Shown in pieces: positions 1 to 9,062 of a DNA stretch of 64,000 nt. Position 1 is the first letter of the stretch, and every line of letters begins with the position of its first letter. Source of the stretch: Salinibacterium sp. PAMC 21357 (lineage in GTDB: Bacteria > Actinomycetota > Actinomycetes > Actinomycetales > Microbacteriaceae); NCBI RefSeq assembly GCF_000247645.1, contig NZ_AHWA01000004.1:1302001-1366000 (forward strand), in the 5' to 3' direction. The notes beneath the pieces are model-generated. The model was not told the DNA's origin. It made no database searches and saw nothing but the letters and a program-made list of their open reading frames with translations. A program made the position numbers and the translations under genes.

Positions 1-112
1 CATTAGCCAGATTCTCGAAAGGGTTGCCAAAGCAACCGCTGAGGGAAACGGTGAGCCCCGCCGCGATGGCGAAAGAGATTGCGCCTTTCAGCGCGCGCTG
101 TGAAGTGATCAT
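1..112 (-). CDS. Lipoprotein, N-terminal fragment (runs off window)
   Basis: The minus strand opens with an ATG at 112-110 and reads 37 codons without a stop to the window edge. The peptide starts MITSQRALKGAIS, has a hydrophobic stretch, and reaches a lipobox L24-S25-G26-C27 followed by F-G-N-P. This is a typical lipoprotein signal peptide: signal peptidase II would cut before Cys27 and the protein would be anchored to the outer face of the membrane. Nothing of the mature domain is visible, so no function can be given. It is divergent from the reductase at 219, with about 106 bp of shared upstream DNA. Confidence 0.6.
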   Translation of the reverse strand, partial: MITSQRALKGAISFAIAAGLTVSLSGCFGNPFENLAN

Positions 113-218
113 GATGGTAGTCAAGCGGTTTCGAGGTCGTTAGCGCGTGAGTAGAAACTACCTATCTTGACCCGCGCGCTAACACAAGCTCTCAGGCAGG
201 CAGGGGTACCGTTAACTC

Positions 219-659
219 ATGCCGCTAACAGGAGAGTACGAACCCAGCACCTCAGCCTGGGCCCGCAACCAGGCCGACGTTTTCGAAGCCAGCAATGGCC
301 ACGAAGGCAACCTCATGCGCGGGATGCCCGTCATTGTGTTGACCACGGTCGGTGCTAAGTCGGGCAAGCTGCGTAAGACTGCGCTCATGCGGGTAGAACA
401 CGACGGCAACTATGCGGTCGTCGCTTCGTTGGGTGGTGCGCCCAAGCACCCGGTGTGGTACTTCAACATCGTGGCTCAGCCGCATGTTGAATTGCACGAT
501 GTTGGCGCCAAGGGCGACTATCTGGCCCGCGAAGCCACCGGCGATGAAAAGGCGCTGTGGTGGGAACGCGCTGTCGCCGCCTACCCCGACTATGCCGACT
601 ATCAGGCCAAGACCGATCGCGAAATCCCGGTCTTCGTGCTGGAGCCGCTAAAGAGCTAG
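219..659 (+). CDS. Ddn-family deazaflavin (F420)-dependent nitroreductase-like protein
   Basis: A 146-residue protein, the usual size of the Ddn/nitroreductase family with a split beta-barrel flavin fold. Visible family traits are the [28 protein letters not shown] block near residues 35-66 and [18 protein letters not shown] near residues 68-86, the typical cofactor-binding region. Family members use reduced cofactor F420 to reduce quinones or nitro compounds at the membrane. Use of F420 here is inferred from the family. A TACCGT box ends 6 nt before the ATG, which suggests a leaderless transcript. It lies just ahead of trkH in the same direction, with a 65 bp gap and no evident functional link. 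Confidence 0.85.
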   Translation: MPLTGEYEPSTSAWARNQADVFEASNGHEGNLMRGMPVIVLTTVGAKSGKLRKTALMRVEHDGNYAVVASLGGAPKHPVWYFNIVAQPHVELHDVGAKGDYLAREATGDEKALWWERAVAAYPDYADYQAKTDREIPVFVLEPLKS

Positions 660-724
660 AGCGAGCTACCTGCGCGCGCGAAAATAGTGCCGCGCCGGGG
701 CAAAAACAGGCGTATCGTGTCCCG

Positions 725-2083
725 GTGCACAACATCCTTCGTGGGACGGGTAGTAAGCGAAAACTGGTTCATCCAGCGCAACTCACTCTTCTCGGGTTTC
801 TGATTGGTATTGCCGCAGGCACCTTCCTGCTGGCGTTGCCCATTTCGCGTACCGGTCCTGGCGGCGCCACTCTCATCGAGGCGTTCTTCACCGCGGTCTC
901 GGCGATGTGCGTCACCGGCCATGTGATTGTCGACACCTCCACCTATTGGACCGGCTTTGGCCAGGTCGTGATCATGATGCTCATTCAGGTGGGCGGCTTT
1001 GGCGTGATGACTTTCGCCTCGATCATTGGTATCGCGGTGGTGCGGCGCATGTCGCTGCGTTCGCGCATCACGGCTGCCGCTGAAACTAAGAGCGTCGGCT
1101 TTGGCGATGTGCGGTCGCTCATCTTGGGCGTTCTCAAGATTTCGCTCATCATCGAGGGCGCCGGCGCCGTCATCCTGTTTCTCTGGTTTACGTTGCACTA
1201 CGGCAAGAGTGTGGGGGAGTCGGCGTGGCTGGCGCTGTTCCACGCTGTCTCATCGTTCAACAATGCCGGGTTCGCACTGTTTAGCGACAACATGATGTCG
1301 TTTGTCGATGATCCGGTGGTCTCACTCACGTTGTGCGCCGAAATCATTCTGGGCGGCCTTGGTTTTCCGGTGATTGTTCAGCTGTTGCGCTACCGCACCC
1401 AACGACTCAAGTGGAGCATGAACACCCGCATCGTTGTGGCCGCGACCCCACTGCTGTTGGTCGCCGGCGCGCTCTACATCACTCTCATCGAGTGGAATAA
1501 CCCCGCCACTCTCGGCCCGCTCGACTGGCCAACCAAAATTCTTGCCGGTTTCTTTCAGTCGGTGCAGACCCGCACGGCAGGCTTCAACAGCATCGATATC
1601 GGCGCCATGAGCGAAGCGACGCAATTCGGGATGACGGCGCTGATGTTCATCGGTGGTGGTCCGGCTGGCACTGCCGGTGGCATCAAGATCACCACCTTCG
1701 CGGTGCTGTTCTTCATCCTTGTGGCCGAAGTACGCGGCGATGGCGTCGTCAACGTTTTCGGCAAGCGCCTGTCGCGGGCGGTGCACCGCCAAGCAATTGC
1801 GGTTGTCTTGCTTTCGGTTGGTGTTGTTGCGTCATCCACGATCGTCATCATGCTCATCTCGGGCTTGCCGCTCGGCCCCGTGTTGTTCGAGACAGTGTCA
1901 GCGTTCGGCACCGTCGGTTTGTCTGAAGGCATCACCCCCGAGTTGCCGATTGCTGCCCAAGTGATTCTGGCGGTGCTCATGTTCGTTGGCCGCCTCGGCC
2001 CGATCGGTTTCGCTACCGCGCTGGCGTTGCGCGAACGCGCTGTCCTGTACGAACTTCCTAAAGAAAGGCCGATCATTGGCTAA
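725..2083 (+). CDS. trkH: TrkH-family potassium uptake protein, membrane subunit
   Basis: K+-translocating subunit of a Trk/Ktr system in the cytoplasmic membrane, about 452 residues. The four pore-loop filter segments of the family are visible: V63-T-G-H66, N179-N-A-G-F183, R283-T-A-G-F287 and G395-T-V-G-L-S400, each between hydrophobic helices. The start is taken as GTG 725 because the first membrane helix begins about 20 residues later; upstream in-frame codons lie inside the preceding gene. No good ribosome-binding site is seen, so the start is uncertain. The stop overlaps the start of trkA, so the pore and its gating subunit are translationally coupled. Confidence 0.9.
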   Translation: MHNILRGTGSKRKLVHPAQLTLLGFLIGIAAGTFLLALPISRTGPGGATLIEAFFTAVSAMCVTGHVIVDTSTYWTGFGQVVIMMLIQVGGFGVMTFASIIGIAVVRRMSLRSRITAAAETKSVGFGDVRSLILGVLKISLIIEGAGAVILFLWFTLHYGKSVGESAWLALFHAVSSFNNAGFALFSDNMMSFVDDPVVSLTLCAEIILGGLGFPVIVQLLRYRTQRLKWSMNTRIVVAATPLLLVAGALYITLIEWNNPATLGPLDWPTKILAGFFQSVQTRTAGFNSIDIGAMSEATQFGMTALMFIGGGPAGTAGGIKITTFAVLFFILVAEVRGDGVVNVFGKRLSRAVHRQAIAVVLLSVGVVASSTIVIMLISGLPLGPVLFETVSAFGTVGLSEGITPELPIAAQVILAVLMFVGRLGPIGFATALALRERAVLYELPKERPIIG

Positions 2084-2774
2084 ATTGCGCATGTTCTCTG
2101 GTTCGGATGCGTCGAGCGTGGCTGCCGCAGATTCGGTGGCGGTGATCGGGTTGGGCCGTTTCGGTCGCGCGCTCGCGTTGGAACTCATGGCCAACGGCAC
2201 TGAGGTGCTGGGCATTGATCTTGATGAGTCGATCGTTCAGGAGCTCAATGGCCAGCTCACGCATGTGGTGACGGCCGACTCGACTCGCGAGGAGGTGCTG
2301 CAGCAGTTGGCGGTGCCCGAGTTCGATCGCGTCGTGGTGGCGATCGGCAGTGACATTCAGGCGAGCATCCTCACGACGTCGCTGCTGTTGCGATTCAACG
2401 TGGAACACGTGTGGGCGAAAGCGGTCAGTGAACCTCACGGCACGATCCTTGAGCAGCTCGGGGTGCGGCACGTGGTGTACCCGGAAAAGGAAATGGGGCG
2501 TCGGGTTGCCCATCTGGTGCGCGGTTCGATGCAGGACTATCTAGAAATTGGCGACGGGTTCTCGCTCGTGAAAATGGCACCGCCCGCGAGCATCGTGGGT
2601 AAGAGTCTTGGCGAGTCACAGGTTCGCTCAACGGCCGGCGTGACGATCACCGCAGTGCGCCCTCATGGTGGAGCCTGGACCTACACCGATCAGCAAACAG
2701 TGATCGCCGCCGACGACACCATTCTGGTTTCTGGCCCCACCGCCAAATCAGAGGCGTTCAGTCAGCGTCGTTAG
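2076..2774 (+). CDS. trkA: TrkA-family potassium channel regulatory subunit (RCK domain)
   Basis: Cytoplasmic gating subunit that binds a nucleotide and controls TrkH. About 232 residues: an N-terminal RCK_N Rossmann domain with the dinucleotide motif G25-L-G-R-F-G30 and a C-terminal TrkA-C domain from about residue 150 (VKMAPPASIVGKSLGESQVR onward). I prefer the TTG at 2076 as start because AAAGAAAGG lies 7-8 nt before it; an ATG at 2091 is also in frame. The gene overlaps the end of trkH by 8 bp. Its stop overlaps the stop of the convergent mnhG by 3 bp, so there is no space for a terminator between the two operons. Confidence 0.9.
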   Translation: MAKLRMFSGSDASSVAAADSVAVIGLGRFGRALALELMANGTEVLGIDLDESIVQELNGQLTHVVTADSTREEVLQQLAVPEFDRVVVAIGSDIQASILTTSLLLRFNVEHVWAKAVSEPHGTILEQLGVRHVVYPEKEMGRRVAHLVRGSMQDYLEIGDGFSLVKMAPPASIVGKSLGESQVRSTAGVTITAVRPHGGAWTYTDQQTVIAADDTILVSGPTAKSEAFSQRR

Positions 2775-3181
2775 TTCGGCGAGCCGTCGTCGTTCTCATT
2801 CTTTGGCTCATTCTCAGCCCTGCCTAGTTCTTGCTGCACCTCGTCAATTGATTGCTTAAGTTCATCGACGAGTAGTGAGCCGGGGGCGATGACATCGTTT
2901 CGGTACCCTGCTCGCCCGATCATGTGGGCAGAGATTGGTGCCGTCATCATTTGGAACGCCAGTAATGCCATCAGCACCAAGGTGGTCGAGAGTTGACGCT
3001 CTTCAAGTGCTATTCCGGCGAGGATGAACGTGAGGCCAAGAATTTGTGGCTTGGTGGTCGCGTGCATCCGTGCAATGGCATCCGGAAAACGGATCAGCCC
3101 GACGCCGGCCGCGAGCGAGAGGAACGCGCCGAGGAGGAGAAAGACGCTGGTGAGAATGTCGGCGATCAGATCGAAGCTCAT
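2771..3181 (-). CDS. mnhG: Mrp/Mnh Na+/H+ antiporter subunit G
   Basis: Last gene of the Mrp antiporter operon, 136 residues. MnhG is a small membrane subunit needed for assembly of the multi-subunit sodium/proton antiporter. Three hydrophobic helices are visible (about residues 4-27, 46-60 and 66-85), with the family block G-LIRFPDAIARMHATTKPQ at about 27-46. The C-terminal 45 residues are a charged, acidic cytoplasmic tail (ELKQSIDEVQQELGRAENEP), longer than in many homologues. The ATG at 3181 overlaps the mnhF stop by 4 bp (ATGA), which fixes the start. Confidence 0.9.
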   Translation of the reverse strand: MSFDLIADILTSVFLLLGAFLSLAAGVGLIRFPDAIARMHATTKPQILGLTFILAGIALEERQLSTTLVLMALLAFQMMTAPISAHMIGRAGYRNDVIAPGSLLVDELKQSIDEVQQELGRAENEPKNENDDGSPN

Positions 3182-3444
3182 AAGCGCCCATTCCTCGATA
3201 CGTAGCGCGCTACGACGACCGATCCCAGAAATGCGGTTCCCGCGAGCACAAACATCGCGGCGAGACTCCTGGTGTGGGAGTTGTAGATCATTTCGGCGCC
3301 CAGAGCACAGATCATGGTGGTCAGAAGCATGTCTGAGGCGATCATCCGGTCCAAGATAGATGGTCCCCGGATGATGCGGAACAGGGCGGTAGCCGCGGCT
3401 GCCGTCAGAGTGAGGCCGACAACAATGAACACCCAGTCGCTCAC
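3178..3444 (-). CDS. mnhF: Mrp/Mnh Na+/H+ antiporter subunit F
   Basis: An 88-residue membrane protein with three predicted helices (about 4-24, 34-54 and 60-80), the standard MnhF size and layout. The conserved RIIRGPSILDRMIASDML segment at about residues 23-40 is the family signature. MnhF is part of the Mrp complex; in some bacteria it also affects bile-salt or cholate efflux, but nothing here bears on that. It overlaps mnhE by 4 bp upstream and mnhG by 4 bp downstream, so translation of the operon is tightly coupled. Confidence 0.9.
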   Translation of the reverse strand: MSDWVFIVVGLTLTAAAATALFRIIRGPSILDRMIASDMLLTTMICALGAEMIYNSHTRSLAAMFVLAGTAFLGSVVVARYVSRNGRL

Positions 3445-4052
3445 GATGTGGCCTCGCTCTCGTGGATGCGTGCGAGGTCTGATTTAGACCCAATGGCTCG
3501 AACAATGCGTGCTTCGACGATCAGCACCTTTCTGCGCATAGCCTCTATATCTTCTGGGGTCTGGGTAGCAAAAGTGTGCAGATACAGGATGCCGCGCTCG
3601 CGGTCTGCCTCGACGACAAGTGAGCCCGGCACGAGCGACATCGCAATCGCATCCAAGGTCATGATGAGATCTGAGCTCGTCCGCAACGAGATTCCTATCA
3701 CGGAGGAGGCGGGGATGGGGCGTGGGTTGAGTGCTTGAAATGCGACGGTGAAGGAGGCGATTGCCACGTCGAGAAAGAAGTGCGCGAGAAAGACGAGCAG
3801 GTACCAGAGGTTGAGCCGACCCGAGAGCTCTGCCGGGGGAAGGTAGAACACTCTCGTGACCGTAATTGCCACGATGAATCCCGTAATCACACTGATCCAG
3901 GTCGCTTGCCCCCACAGAACGGTCCAGAGCAGAACCAGCCCCAGGAGCAAGGGCAGCTGGGTCCACAGGTTTCCGCGAACTTCGCGTCGGGTAGCTTGGC
4001 GTGGCACCTCTGCTCGGGGGCCGACGGCGTGATCACGCTTCTGGCGCGTCAT
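3441..4052 (-). CDS. mnhE: Mrp/Mnh Na+/H+ antiporter subunit E
   Basis: A 203-residue subunit E. The first 28 residues are hydrophilic and basic (MTRQKRDHAVGPRAEVPRQA), an extension beyond typical MnhE. Two or three membrane helices follow (about 30-70 and 82-105). The family's cytoplasmic domain then shows N-P-R-P-I-P, ISLRT-SDLIMTLDAIAMSLVPGSLVVE and a C-terminal E-D-I-E-A-MRRKVLIVEARI. Subunit E is required for assembly of the antiporter. The ATG overlaps the mnhD stop (4 bp) and its own stop overlaps mnhF. Confidence 0.9.
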   Translation of the reverse strand: MTRQKRDHAVGPRAEVPRQATRREVRGNLWTQLPLLLGLVLLWTVLWGQATWISVITGFIVAITVTRVFYLPPAELSGRLNLWYLLVFLAHFFLDVAIASFTVAFQALNPRPIPASSVIGISLRTSSDLIMTLDAIAMSLVPGSLVVEADRERGILYLHTFATQTPEDIEAMRRKVLIVEARIVRAIGSKSDLARIHESEATS

Positions 4053-5605
4053 TCGGATCCTCCCGGGAACACCGTAGTGACGTAGTAGCCAGGCCCCGTG
4101 ATGTTGTCGCCAGCCCGGGTGCTGAGGTCGAACAGCGGGGCAGCAAGCACTGTGAGGGTCACGCTCAGCGCCACCATAGCCACGGTCGCGCCCACCATGA
4201 TGCGCGGGATGCTGCGAGCCGTCTTCACCTCGATGGATTCGCCCATCGTGTCGTTGGCGGGCAGTGGATTTTCGTAGCCGGCCACTTCATCGGTGTGGCG
4301 CCAGAACGTCAAACTCCACGCCCGGATGAGGGCATAAAGGGTGAGCAGCGAGACTAGGGCTCCGCTGCCGATCAGAACCCAAGCAAGCTCGGAGCCCTCT
4401 TGCGCTCCGGCTTCGAAGAGGGCTAGTTTGCCAAGGAATCCCGAGAACGGCGGGATTCCGCCGAGGTTCAGCAGCGGGATGAAAAAGAGAATTCCGACGA
4501 AAGGATTCGCTTTCAACATGCCGCCAAGCCGGTTAATGCCCGTCGTGCCGCCTTGGCGTTCGACAAGTCCGGTCGCGAGAAAGAGCGTCGTTTGCACGGT
4601 GATGTGGTGCACGATGTAGTAGATCGCCGCGCTGAGCCCGGCGGCGGTACCGAGACCAATACCGAACAGCATGTAACCGATGTGGCTCACGAGGGTGAAC
4701 GACAGCAGCCGCTTGATGTCGGACTGGGCTACGGCACCAAGAATTCCCACGATCATGGTGAGGGCGGCGACGACCAAGATTGCGATGTTGAGATCGTCGC
4801 CAGCGAAGATGGTCATCTCGGTGCGCATGATGGCGTACACACCAATTTTGGTGAGCAGGCCGGCGAATACTGCGGTCACTGGGGCTGGTGCCATGGGGTA
4901 AGAATCGGGAAGCCAGAACGACAACGGGAACACGGCCGCTTTGATCCCGAAGGCTACGAGCAGCATGACGTGCAGGGTTAGTTGGGTGTCCGAGGGCAAC
5001 TCGGCAAGACGCACCGAAAGTTGGGCGATGTTTACGGTGCCGGTTGCGCCGTAGATCATGGCGATGGCAGCCAAGAAGAGGGCTGATGAGACCAAACTCA
5101 CGACGATGTAGACGGTTCCCGCGCGTATGCGAAGTTCGGTGCCACCGACCGTGATGAGCACGAAACTGGCCACGAGCAGAATCTCAAAACTCACATACAG
5201 GTTGAAAAGATCGCCAGCGAGGAAGGCGTTAAAGACCCCCGCCGCGAGAATCAGGTAGGTCGGGTAGTAGATCGAAACCGGGGTCTCTTTATCTCCGTCA
5301 GCGAGCCCTTGACCAACAGAGAATACGAGCACAGCCAAGAGGACAGCCGCGGAGACAACGAGCAGCAGCGCAGCCAGTCTGTCGACAACCAGCACGATCC
5401 CGAAGGGTGCATCCCAGCCCCCCAGTTCAACGGCGATCGTTCCGCTCGCGTCGACATACACCAGCAGGGCGATGCCCAGAACGAGAACAGCACTGAGCAC
5501 GGTCACGGAGATCAACACCTGAACCCGCGGGCGCTTGGCTTGCGTCAACGCGACGGCGGCACCCAGCAGTGGCAGCAAGACGAGGAGGGGAATCAGGGAA
5601 CTCAT
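4049..5605 (-). CDS. mnhD: Mrp/Mnh Na+/H+ antiporter subunit D (NuoM/N-like)
   Basis: A 518-residue polytopic protein of the proton-conducting NuoL/M/N family. About 14 hydrophobic helices are visible. Key family segments include F-E-I-L-L-V-A-S-F at about 140 (the conserved glutamate in helix 5), G-I-K-A-A-V-F-P-L-SFWLPDSYPMAPAPV at about 216-240 (lysine and the loop before the discontinuous helix), and VAQSDIKRLLSFTLVSHIGYML at about 290-312. Together with subunit A it forms the ion-translocating core. It overlaps mnhC and mnhE by 4 bp each. Confidence 0.93.
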   Translation of the reverse strand: MSSLIPLLVLLPLLGAAVALTQAKRPRVQVLISVTVLSAVLVLGIALLVYVDASGTIAVELGGWDAPFGIVLVVDRLAALLLVVSAAVLLAVLVFSVGQGLADGDKETPVSIYYPTYLILAAGVFNAFLAGDLFNLYVSFEILLVASFVLITVGGTELRIRAGTVYIVVSLVSSALFLAAIAMIYGATGTVNIAQLSVRLAELPSDTQLTLHVMLLVAFGIKAAVFPLSFWLPDSYPMAPAPVTAVFAGLLTKIGVYAIMRTEMTIFAGDDLNIAILVVAALTMIVGILGAVAQSDIKRLLSFTLVSHIGYMLFGIGLGTAAGLSAAIYYIVHHITVQTTLFLATGLVERQGGTTGINRLGGMLKANPFVGILFFIPLLNLGGIPPFSGFLGKLALFEAGAQEGSELAWVLIGSGALVSLLTLYALIRAWSLTFWRHTDEVAGYENPLPANDTMGESIEVKTARSIPRIMVGATVAMVALSVTLTVLAAPLFDLSTRAGDNITGPGYYVTTVFPGGSE

Positions 5606-6153
5606 TTGCCCTCCTCTGTTGTGTCGTGCTCGGCGCCGTCAGACTCAGTGTGCGAGGCCTGCATCCTTAGTTGTTCGTTGACGCTCGCCTCGTCTTCTTT
5701 ACGCTCTTGCTCGGCAAGGTCAAGCGCATCCGCGACGGCGGCAGCGGCCCGGGTTCCGAACTCGGTGTCGTCGCCCGCAACCGCACGTTCCATTGCGATG
5801 GCTGCTGTGCGACGGCCCACCTCGATGTCCTCGGAATCATCGTGAACGACATCCGCATTGGCCAAGCGCCATGAGCGATAAATCAGTGCCATGAGAAAGG
5901 CCGACACCCCAAAGGTGATGACAATCGAGGTCAGAATAAAGGCCTGAGGAAGAGGGTCAGCGAAGGTGCCTTCGTCGCCAAAGAACGGGGCCACACCGGG
6001 CCGACCAGACACAATCAGGATCAGCAGATTGGTGGCGTTGCCCACAAGAAGAAACCCAAGCAACACCCGGGTCATGCTGCGTTCGAGCAGCATGAACACG
6101 CCCACGGCGTAGAGCACTGCCATGACAACGACGAGGGTGAGGGAGGCGCTCAT
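5602..6153 (-). CDS. mnhC: Mrp/Mnh Na+/H+ antiporter subunit C (NuoK-like), long C-terminal tail
   Basis: A 183-residue subunit C of the NuoK family. The first ~95 residues hold three membrane helices, with the conserved R-VLLGFLLVGNATNLLIL segment at about 29-47 and the PLPQAFILTSIVITFGVSA segment at about 68-86. The last ~85 residues are an unusual hydrophilic, acidic, alanine-rich tail (about 95-183) that looks helical or coiled and lies on the cytoplasmic side; ordinary MnhC proteins end near residue 115. It overlaps mnhA upstream and mnhD downstream by 4 bp each. Confidence 0.92.
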   Translation of the reverse strand: MSASLTLVVVMAVLYAVGVFMLLERSMTRVLLGFLLVGNATNLLILIVSGRPGVAPFFGDEGTFADPLPQAFILTSIVITFGVSAFLMALIYRSWRLANADVVHDDSEDIEVGRRTAAIAMERAVAGDDTEFGTRAAAAVADALDLAEQERKEDEASVNEQLRMQASHTESDGAEHDTTEEGK

Positions 6154-9062
6154 ATGGTGCTCCCACTTTCTAGAACGTCTGAGGCGTCCTCTTGCTGGCG
6201 GTCAATTTCAGCCCCGAGGCTGCGAAGCACATCGAGAACCATTCCGACCACCACGAGGTAGACGCCGATATCGAAGATCGTTGAGGTGGTGAACTCGAGG
6301 TGTCCGAGCACCGGAATCGTGGCCTCGAAAAAGGTCGACGTGAGAGCCTGAGCGCCGAAGAAGAGTGGGACAGTGGCGGTGCCCGCGGCAAGCAGGAGAC
6401 CGAAACCCAATACGCGTCCCGCATCGAAGGGAGCCGCGGCAGCAAGCTCGTAGCGTCCACCAGCAAGGTAGCGTCCGGCCAGAGCGAGACCGGCGACGAG
6501 CCCGCCCGCAAAGCCGCCGCCCGGTAGGTTGTGCCCGGCAAACAGCAGGTAGAGCGAAAGAACGACGATGGCGTGAAAGAGGAGCCTGATGACAACTTCG
6601 AGCAGAATGGACCGGTTCTCGGGGGCCAGCCGTCGTCCGGCCAGCAGCCACGAATTGCGCGTTGAAGGATCTTGTACGCCCGGAACATACTCCGGAGCAA
6701 TGAGCTCGGGCGAGGGGGTGAAACGTGACGTGAGGCTCTGCTTGCGGGGGCGTTCGGCGTCGCGCGGAAGGTTGTCGGTTCGACTCCGAAGAAAGACCAG
6801 GCTGGCTACTCCGGTGGCAGCAGCCACGATCACCGCGAGCTCTCCGAGAGTGTCCCAACCGCGGATGTCGACGAGCACGACGTTGACGACGTTATTTCCG
6901 TGCCCGATTTCGTGGGCAAGCTTGGGTAGGGCTTCTGAGATGGGGGAGGCGGTTCTTGCTCCAAGGGCGACGACGGCGACCACGGCCATGAGTAGTCCAA
7001 CGGCGGCGCCGATGAGCGCGCGCACCCCGCGGTGGACGCTGCCGTGCTCTTTGCCCAGTCTGGCGGGCAGCCGCCTCAAGACCAGAACGAAGGCGATGAG
7101 GGTGACCGTTTCGACCAGCACCTGAGTGAGGGCGAGGTCTGGTGCTCCGTGGAAAGCGAAGAGTGCGGCGAGTCCATACCCGGTAACGCCGACCAGCAAC
7201 GCGGCAGAGAACCGTTTCTTGGCTCCGCCGAGAGAGAGCGCCGCGACGACCATGATCGCCCCGATGGCGAGCTGCGTTGGGCCATCGAAAAGTAGGAGGC
7301 TTGTCGGCCACGTCCTGTTCAGGGCGAGAGTTGTGCCAACCGCGCCGACCATGACAAGCAGGATCACGGAGAGGTAGAACGGCAGCGAACCGCGTTGCGT
7401 CGTCGCGGTGACGCGGCCGGCTACCCGGTCGAGAGCTCTCATGGACTGGCGGTAGAGGCGGCTGGAGTCGATGAGTGCGGGAACTCGAGACTGGCCGGCG
7501 AAAACGGGGGCGCGGGCAAAGAAGAGGGCCAGCCCGCCGAGCACGGTAAGCGTCGACACGAGGAACGCCACATCGAATCCGTGCCAGAGGGCGAGCGCGT
7601 AGTCATCGTGATGCTGTGGAAGAAGAGTTGAGTATCCGGCGAGCACCGTGCCGAGCGCACCAAACAGCGGCGCGAGCACTATGCCGGTGATGGCAAGAAG
7701 CCCAGGGGAGAAAAGAAACGGCACGCTCTCATGCACCGGACGAACTTTTTCTACACCCTCCTTGCGGGCAAACGCACCCCACAAGAAACGCGCGCTATAG
7801 GCCACCGTGAGAGTTGATCCCACTGCTACGCCGATCAGCGCTACCCAACCGGCCGCCGAGCCAGAGGCCGCATCCTCGAAAAACGCACTGAGTACAGCTT
7901 CTTTAGCAACGAAGCCAGCCGTGAACGGAATTCCGGCCATGGATGCTGTCGCGAGTACCGCGAAGCCTGCGAGGAATGGTGCTTCTCGGCCGAGACCACT
8001 GAGCTTGCGCAGATCGCGGGTTCCCGCCCGGTGGTCGGTGATGCCGACGATAAGGAACAAAGCTGCTTTGAAGAGGGCGTGGGTGAGGAGCAGCGCCACT
8101 CCGGCGAGGGCAGCGTTGCGGGTGCCGTAGCTGACCACGACGAGAAGGAAACCGAGTTGGCTCACGGTGCCGTAGGCGAGGAGCAGCTTCAGGTCGAATT
8201 GCTTGAGAGCGCGCCATCCGCCCACCAGCATGGTGAAGAGTCCCAGTCCCAAAAGCAGTGGGCGCCAGCCGGGGGTGTCAGCGAATCCCGGTGCAAGCCG
8301 GGCGACGAGGTAGATCCCGGCCTGAACCATCGCGGCGGCGTGAAGGTAGGCGCTCACGGGCGTCGGGGCTGCCATCGCGGCGGGCAGCCAGAAATGGAAG
8401 GGAACGATTGCCGACTTCGTGAGAGCCCCAACGAGGATCAGCATGACCGCGACGGTGACAATCGCACCGTGAGGTTCGCGATCGATGATCTCGGTCAGGC
8501 TTGCGGTTGCCGAATGTTCCGCCAGCATCACGAGCCCGACCAGCATCACGAGCCCGCCGGCCGTGGTCACGATGAGTGCTTGCATCGCCGCACCGCGACT
8601 AGCAGTGCGCCCGGTGTAGTGGCCGATGAGCAGGTACGAGAAGACGCTCGTTGCTTCCCAAAAAATAAAGAGCAGGTAGACGTTATCGGCGATAACGAGC
8701 CCGTACATCACTCCAGTGAAGGCGAGCAGCACCGAAGCGAATCGGCCGAGACCTTCTTCAGAGTTGGTGAAATATTTGGCGCAATAGAGGATCACCAGAG
8801 CGCCGACACCGGTCACGATCAGGGAGAGCAGCCACGACAAAGTATCAACGCGCACACTCAGGTCGAGCTGCAACTGGGAGATCCACATGACGGTTTCCGT
8901 CGGGGGTGCTCCCACCATCACCTGCGGCGTCAAAGTCAGGGTGTAAACGAACGCTGCCGCAGGAACAATCGCAATCAGCGGGAACACGCGAACCCCGAGT
9001 GCTCGGGTCAGCGCCGGAACCACAAGTGCTACGAGCGCGAAGATTGCTAGCAGCGCGAGCAT
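6150..9062 (-). CDS. mnhA: Mrp/Mnh Na+/H+ antiporter subunit A, fused with subunit B
   Basis: First and largest gene of the operon, 970 residues. The N-terminal ~500 residues are a NuoL-like proton channel: IFWEATSVFSYLLIGHY at about 130-147 (conserved glutamate), LTKSAIVPFHFWLPAAMAAPTPVSAYLHAA at about 213-243, and KQFDLKLLLAYGTVSQLGFL at about 288-307. A MrpA/DUF4040-type middle section follows (GAPDLALTQVLVETVTLIAFVLVLRRLP at about 640-668). The last ~140 residues are an MnhB domain, beginning near NRSILLEVVIRLLFHAIVV and containing GHNLPGGGFAGGLVAGLALAGRYLAGG. No separate mnhB exists, so A and B are one polypeptide, as in many actinobacteria. No clear promoter was identified in the 177 bp upstream. 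Confidence 0.93.
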   Translation of the reverse strand: MLALLAIFALVALVVPALTRALGVRVFPLIAIVPAAAFVYTLTLTPQVMVGAPPTETVMWISQLQLDLSVRVDTLSWLLSLIVTGVGALVILYCAKYFTNSEEGLGRFASVLLAFTGVMYGLVIADNVYLLFIFWEATSVFSYLLIGHYTGRTASRGAAMQALIVTTAGGLVMLVGLVMLAEHSATASLTEIIDREPHGAIVTVAVMLILVGALTKSAIVPFHFWLPAAMAAPTPVSAYLHAAAMVQAGIYLVARLAPGFADTPGWRPLLLGLGLFTMLVGGWRALKQFDLKLLLAYGTVSQLGFLLVVVSYGTRNAALAGVALLLTHALFKAALFLIVGITDHRAGTRDLRKLSGLGREAPFLAGFAVLATASMAGIPFTAGFVAKEAVLSAFFEDAASGSAAGWVALIGVAVGSTLTVAYSARFLWGAFARKEGVEKVRPVHESVPFLFSPGLLAITGIVLAPLFGALGTVLAGYSTLLPQHHDDYALALWHGFDVAFLVSTLTVLGGLALFFARAPVFAGQSRVPALIDSSRLYRQSMRALDRVAGRVTATTQRGSLPFYLSVILLVMVGAVGTTLALNRTWPTSLLLFDGPTQLAIGAIMVVAALSLGGAKKRFSAALLVGVTGYGLAALFAFHGAPDLALTQVLVETVTLIAFVLVLRRLPARLGKEHGSVHRGVRALIGAAVGLLMAVVAVVALGARTASPISEALPKLAHEIGHGNNVVNVVLVDIRGWDTLGELAVIVAAATGVASLVFLRSRTDNLPRDAERPRKQSLTSRFTPSPELIAPEYVPGVQDPSTRNSWLLAGRRLAPENRSILLEVVIRLLFHAIVVLSLYLLFAGHNLPGGGFAGGLVAGLALAGRYLAGGRYELAAAAPFDAGRVLGFGLLLAAGTATVPLFFGAQALTSTFFEATIPVLGHLEFTTSTIFDIGVYLVVVGMVLDVLRSLGAEIDRQQEDASDVLESGSTI

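Noticed and set aside
8031-9050. Long open frame (339 codons) on the plus strand opposite mnhA
   Set aside because: The product is a low-complexity Gly/Glu/His-rich string with no fold-like pattern. It mirrors the codon positions of mnhA, a well-defined membrane protein.
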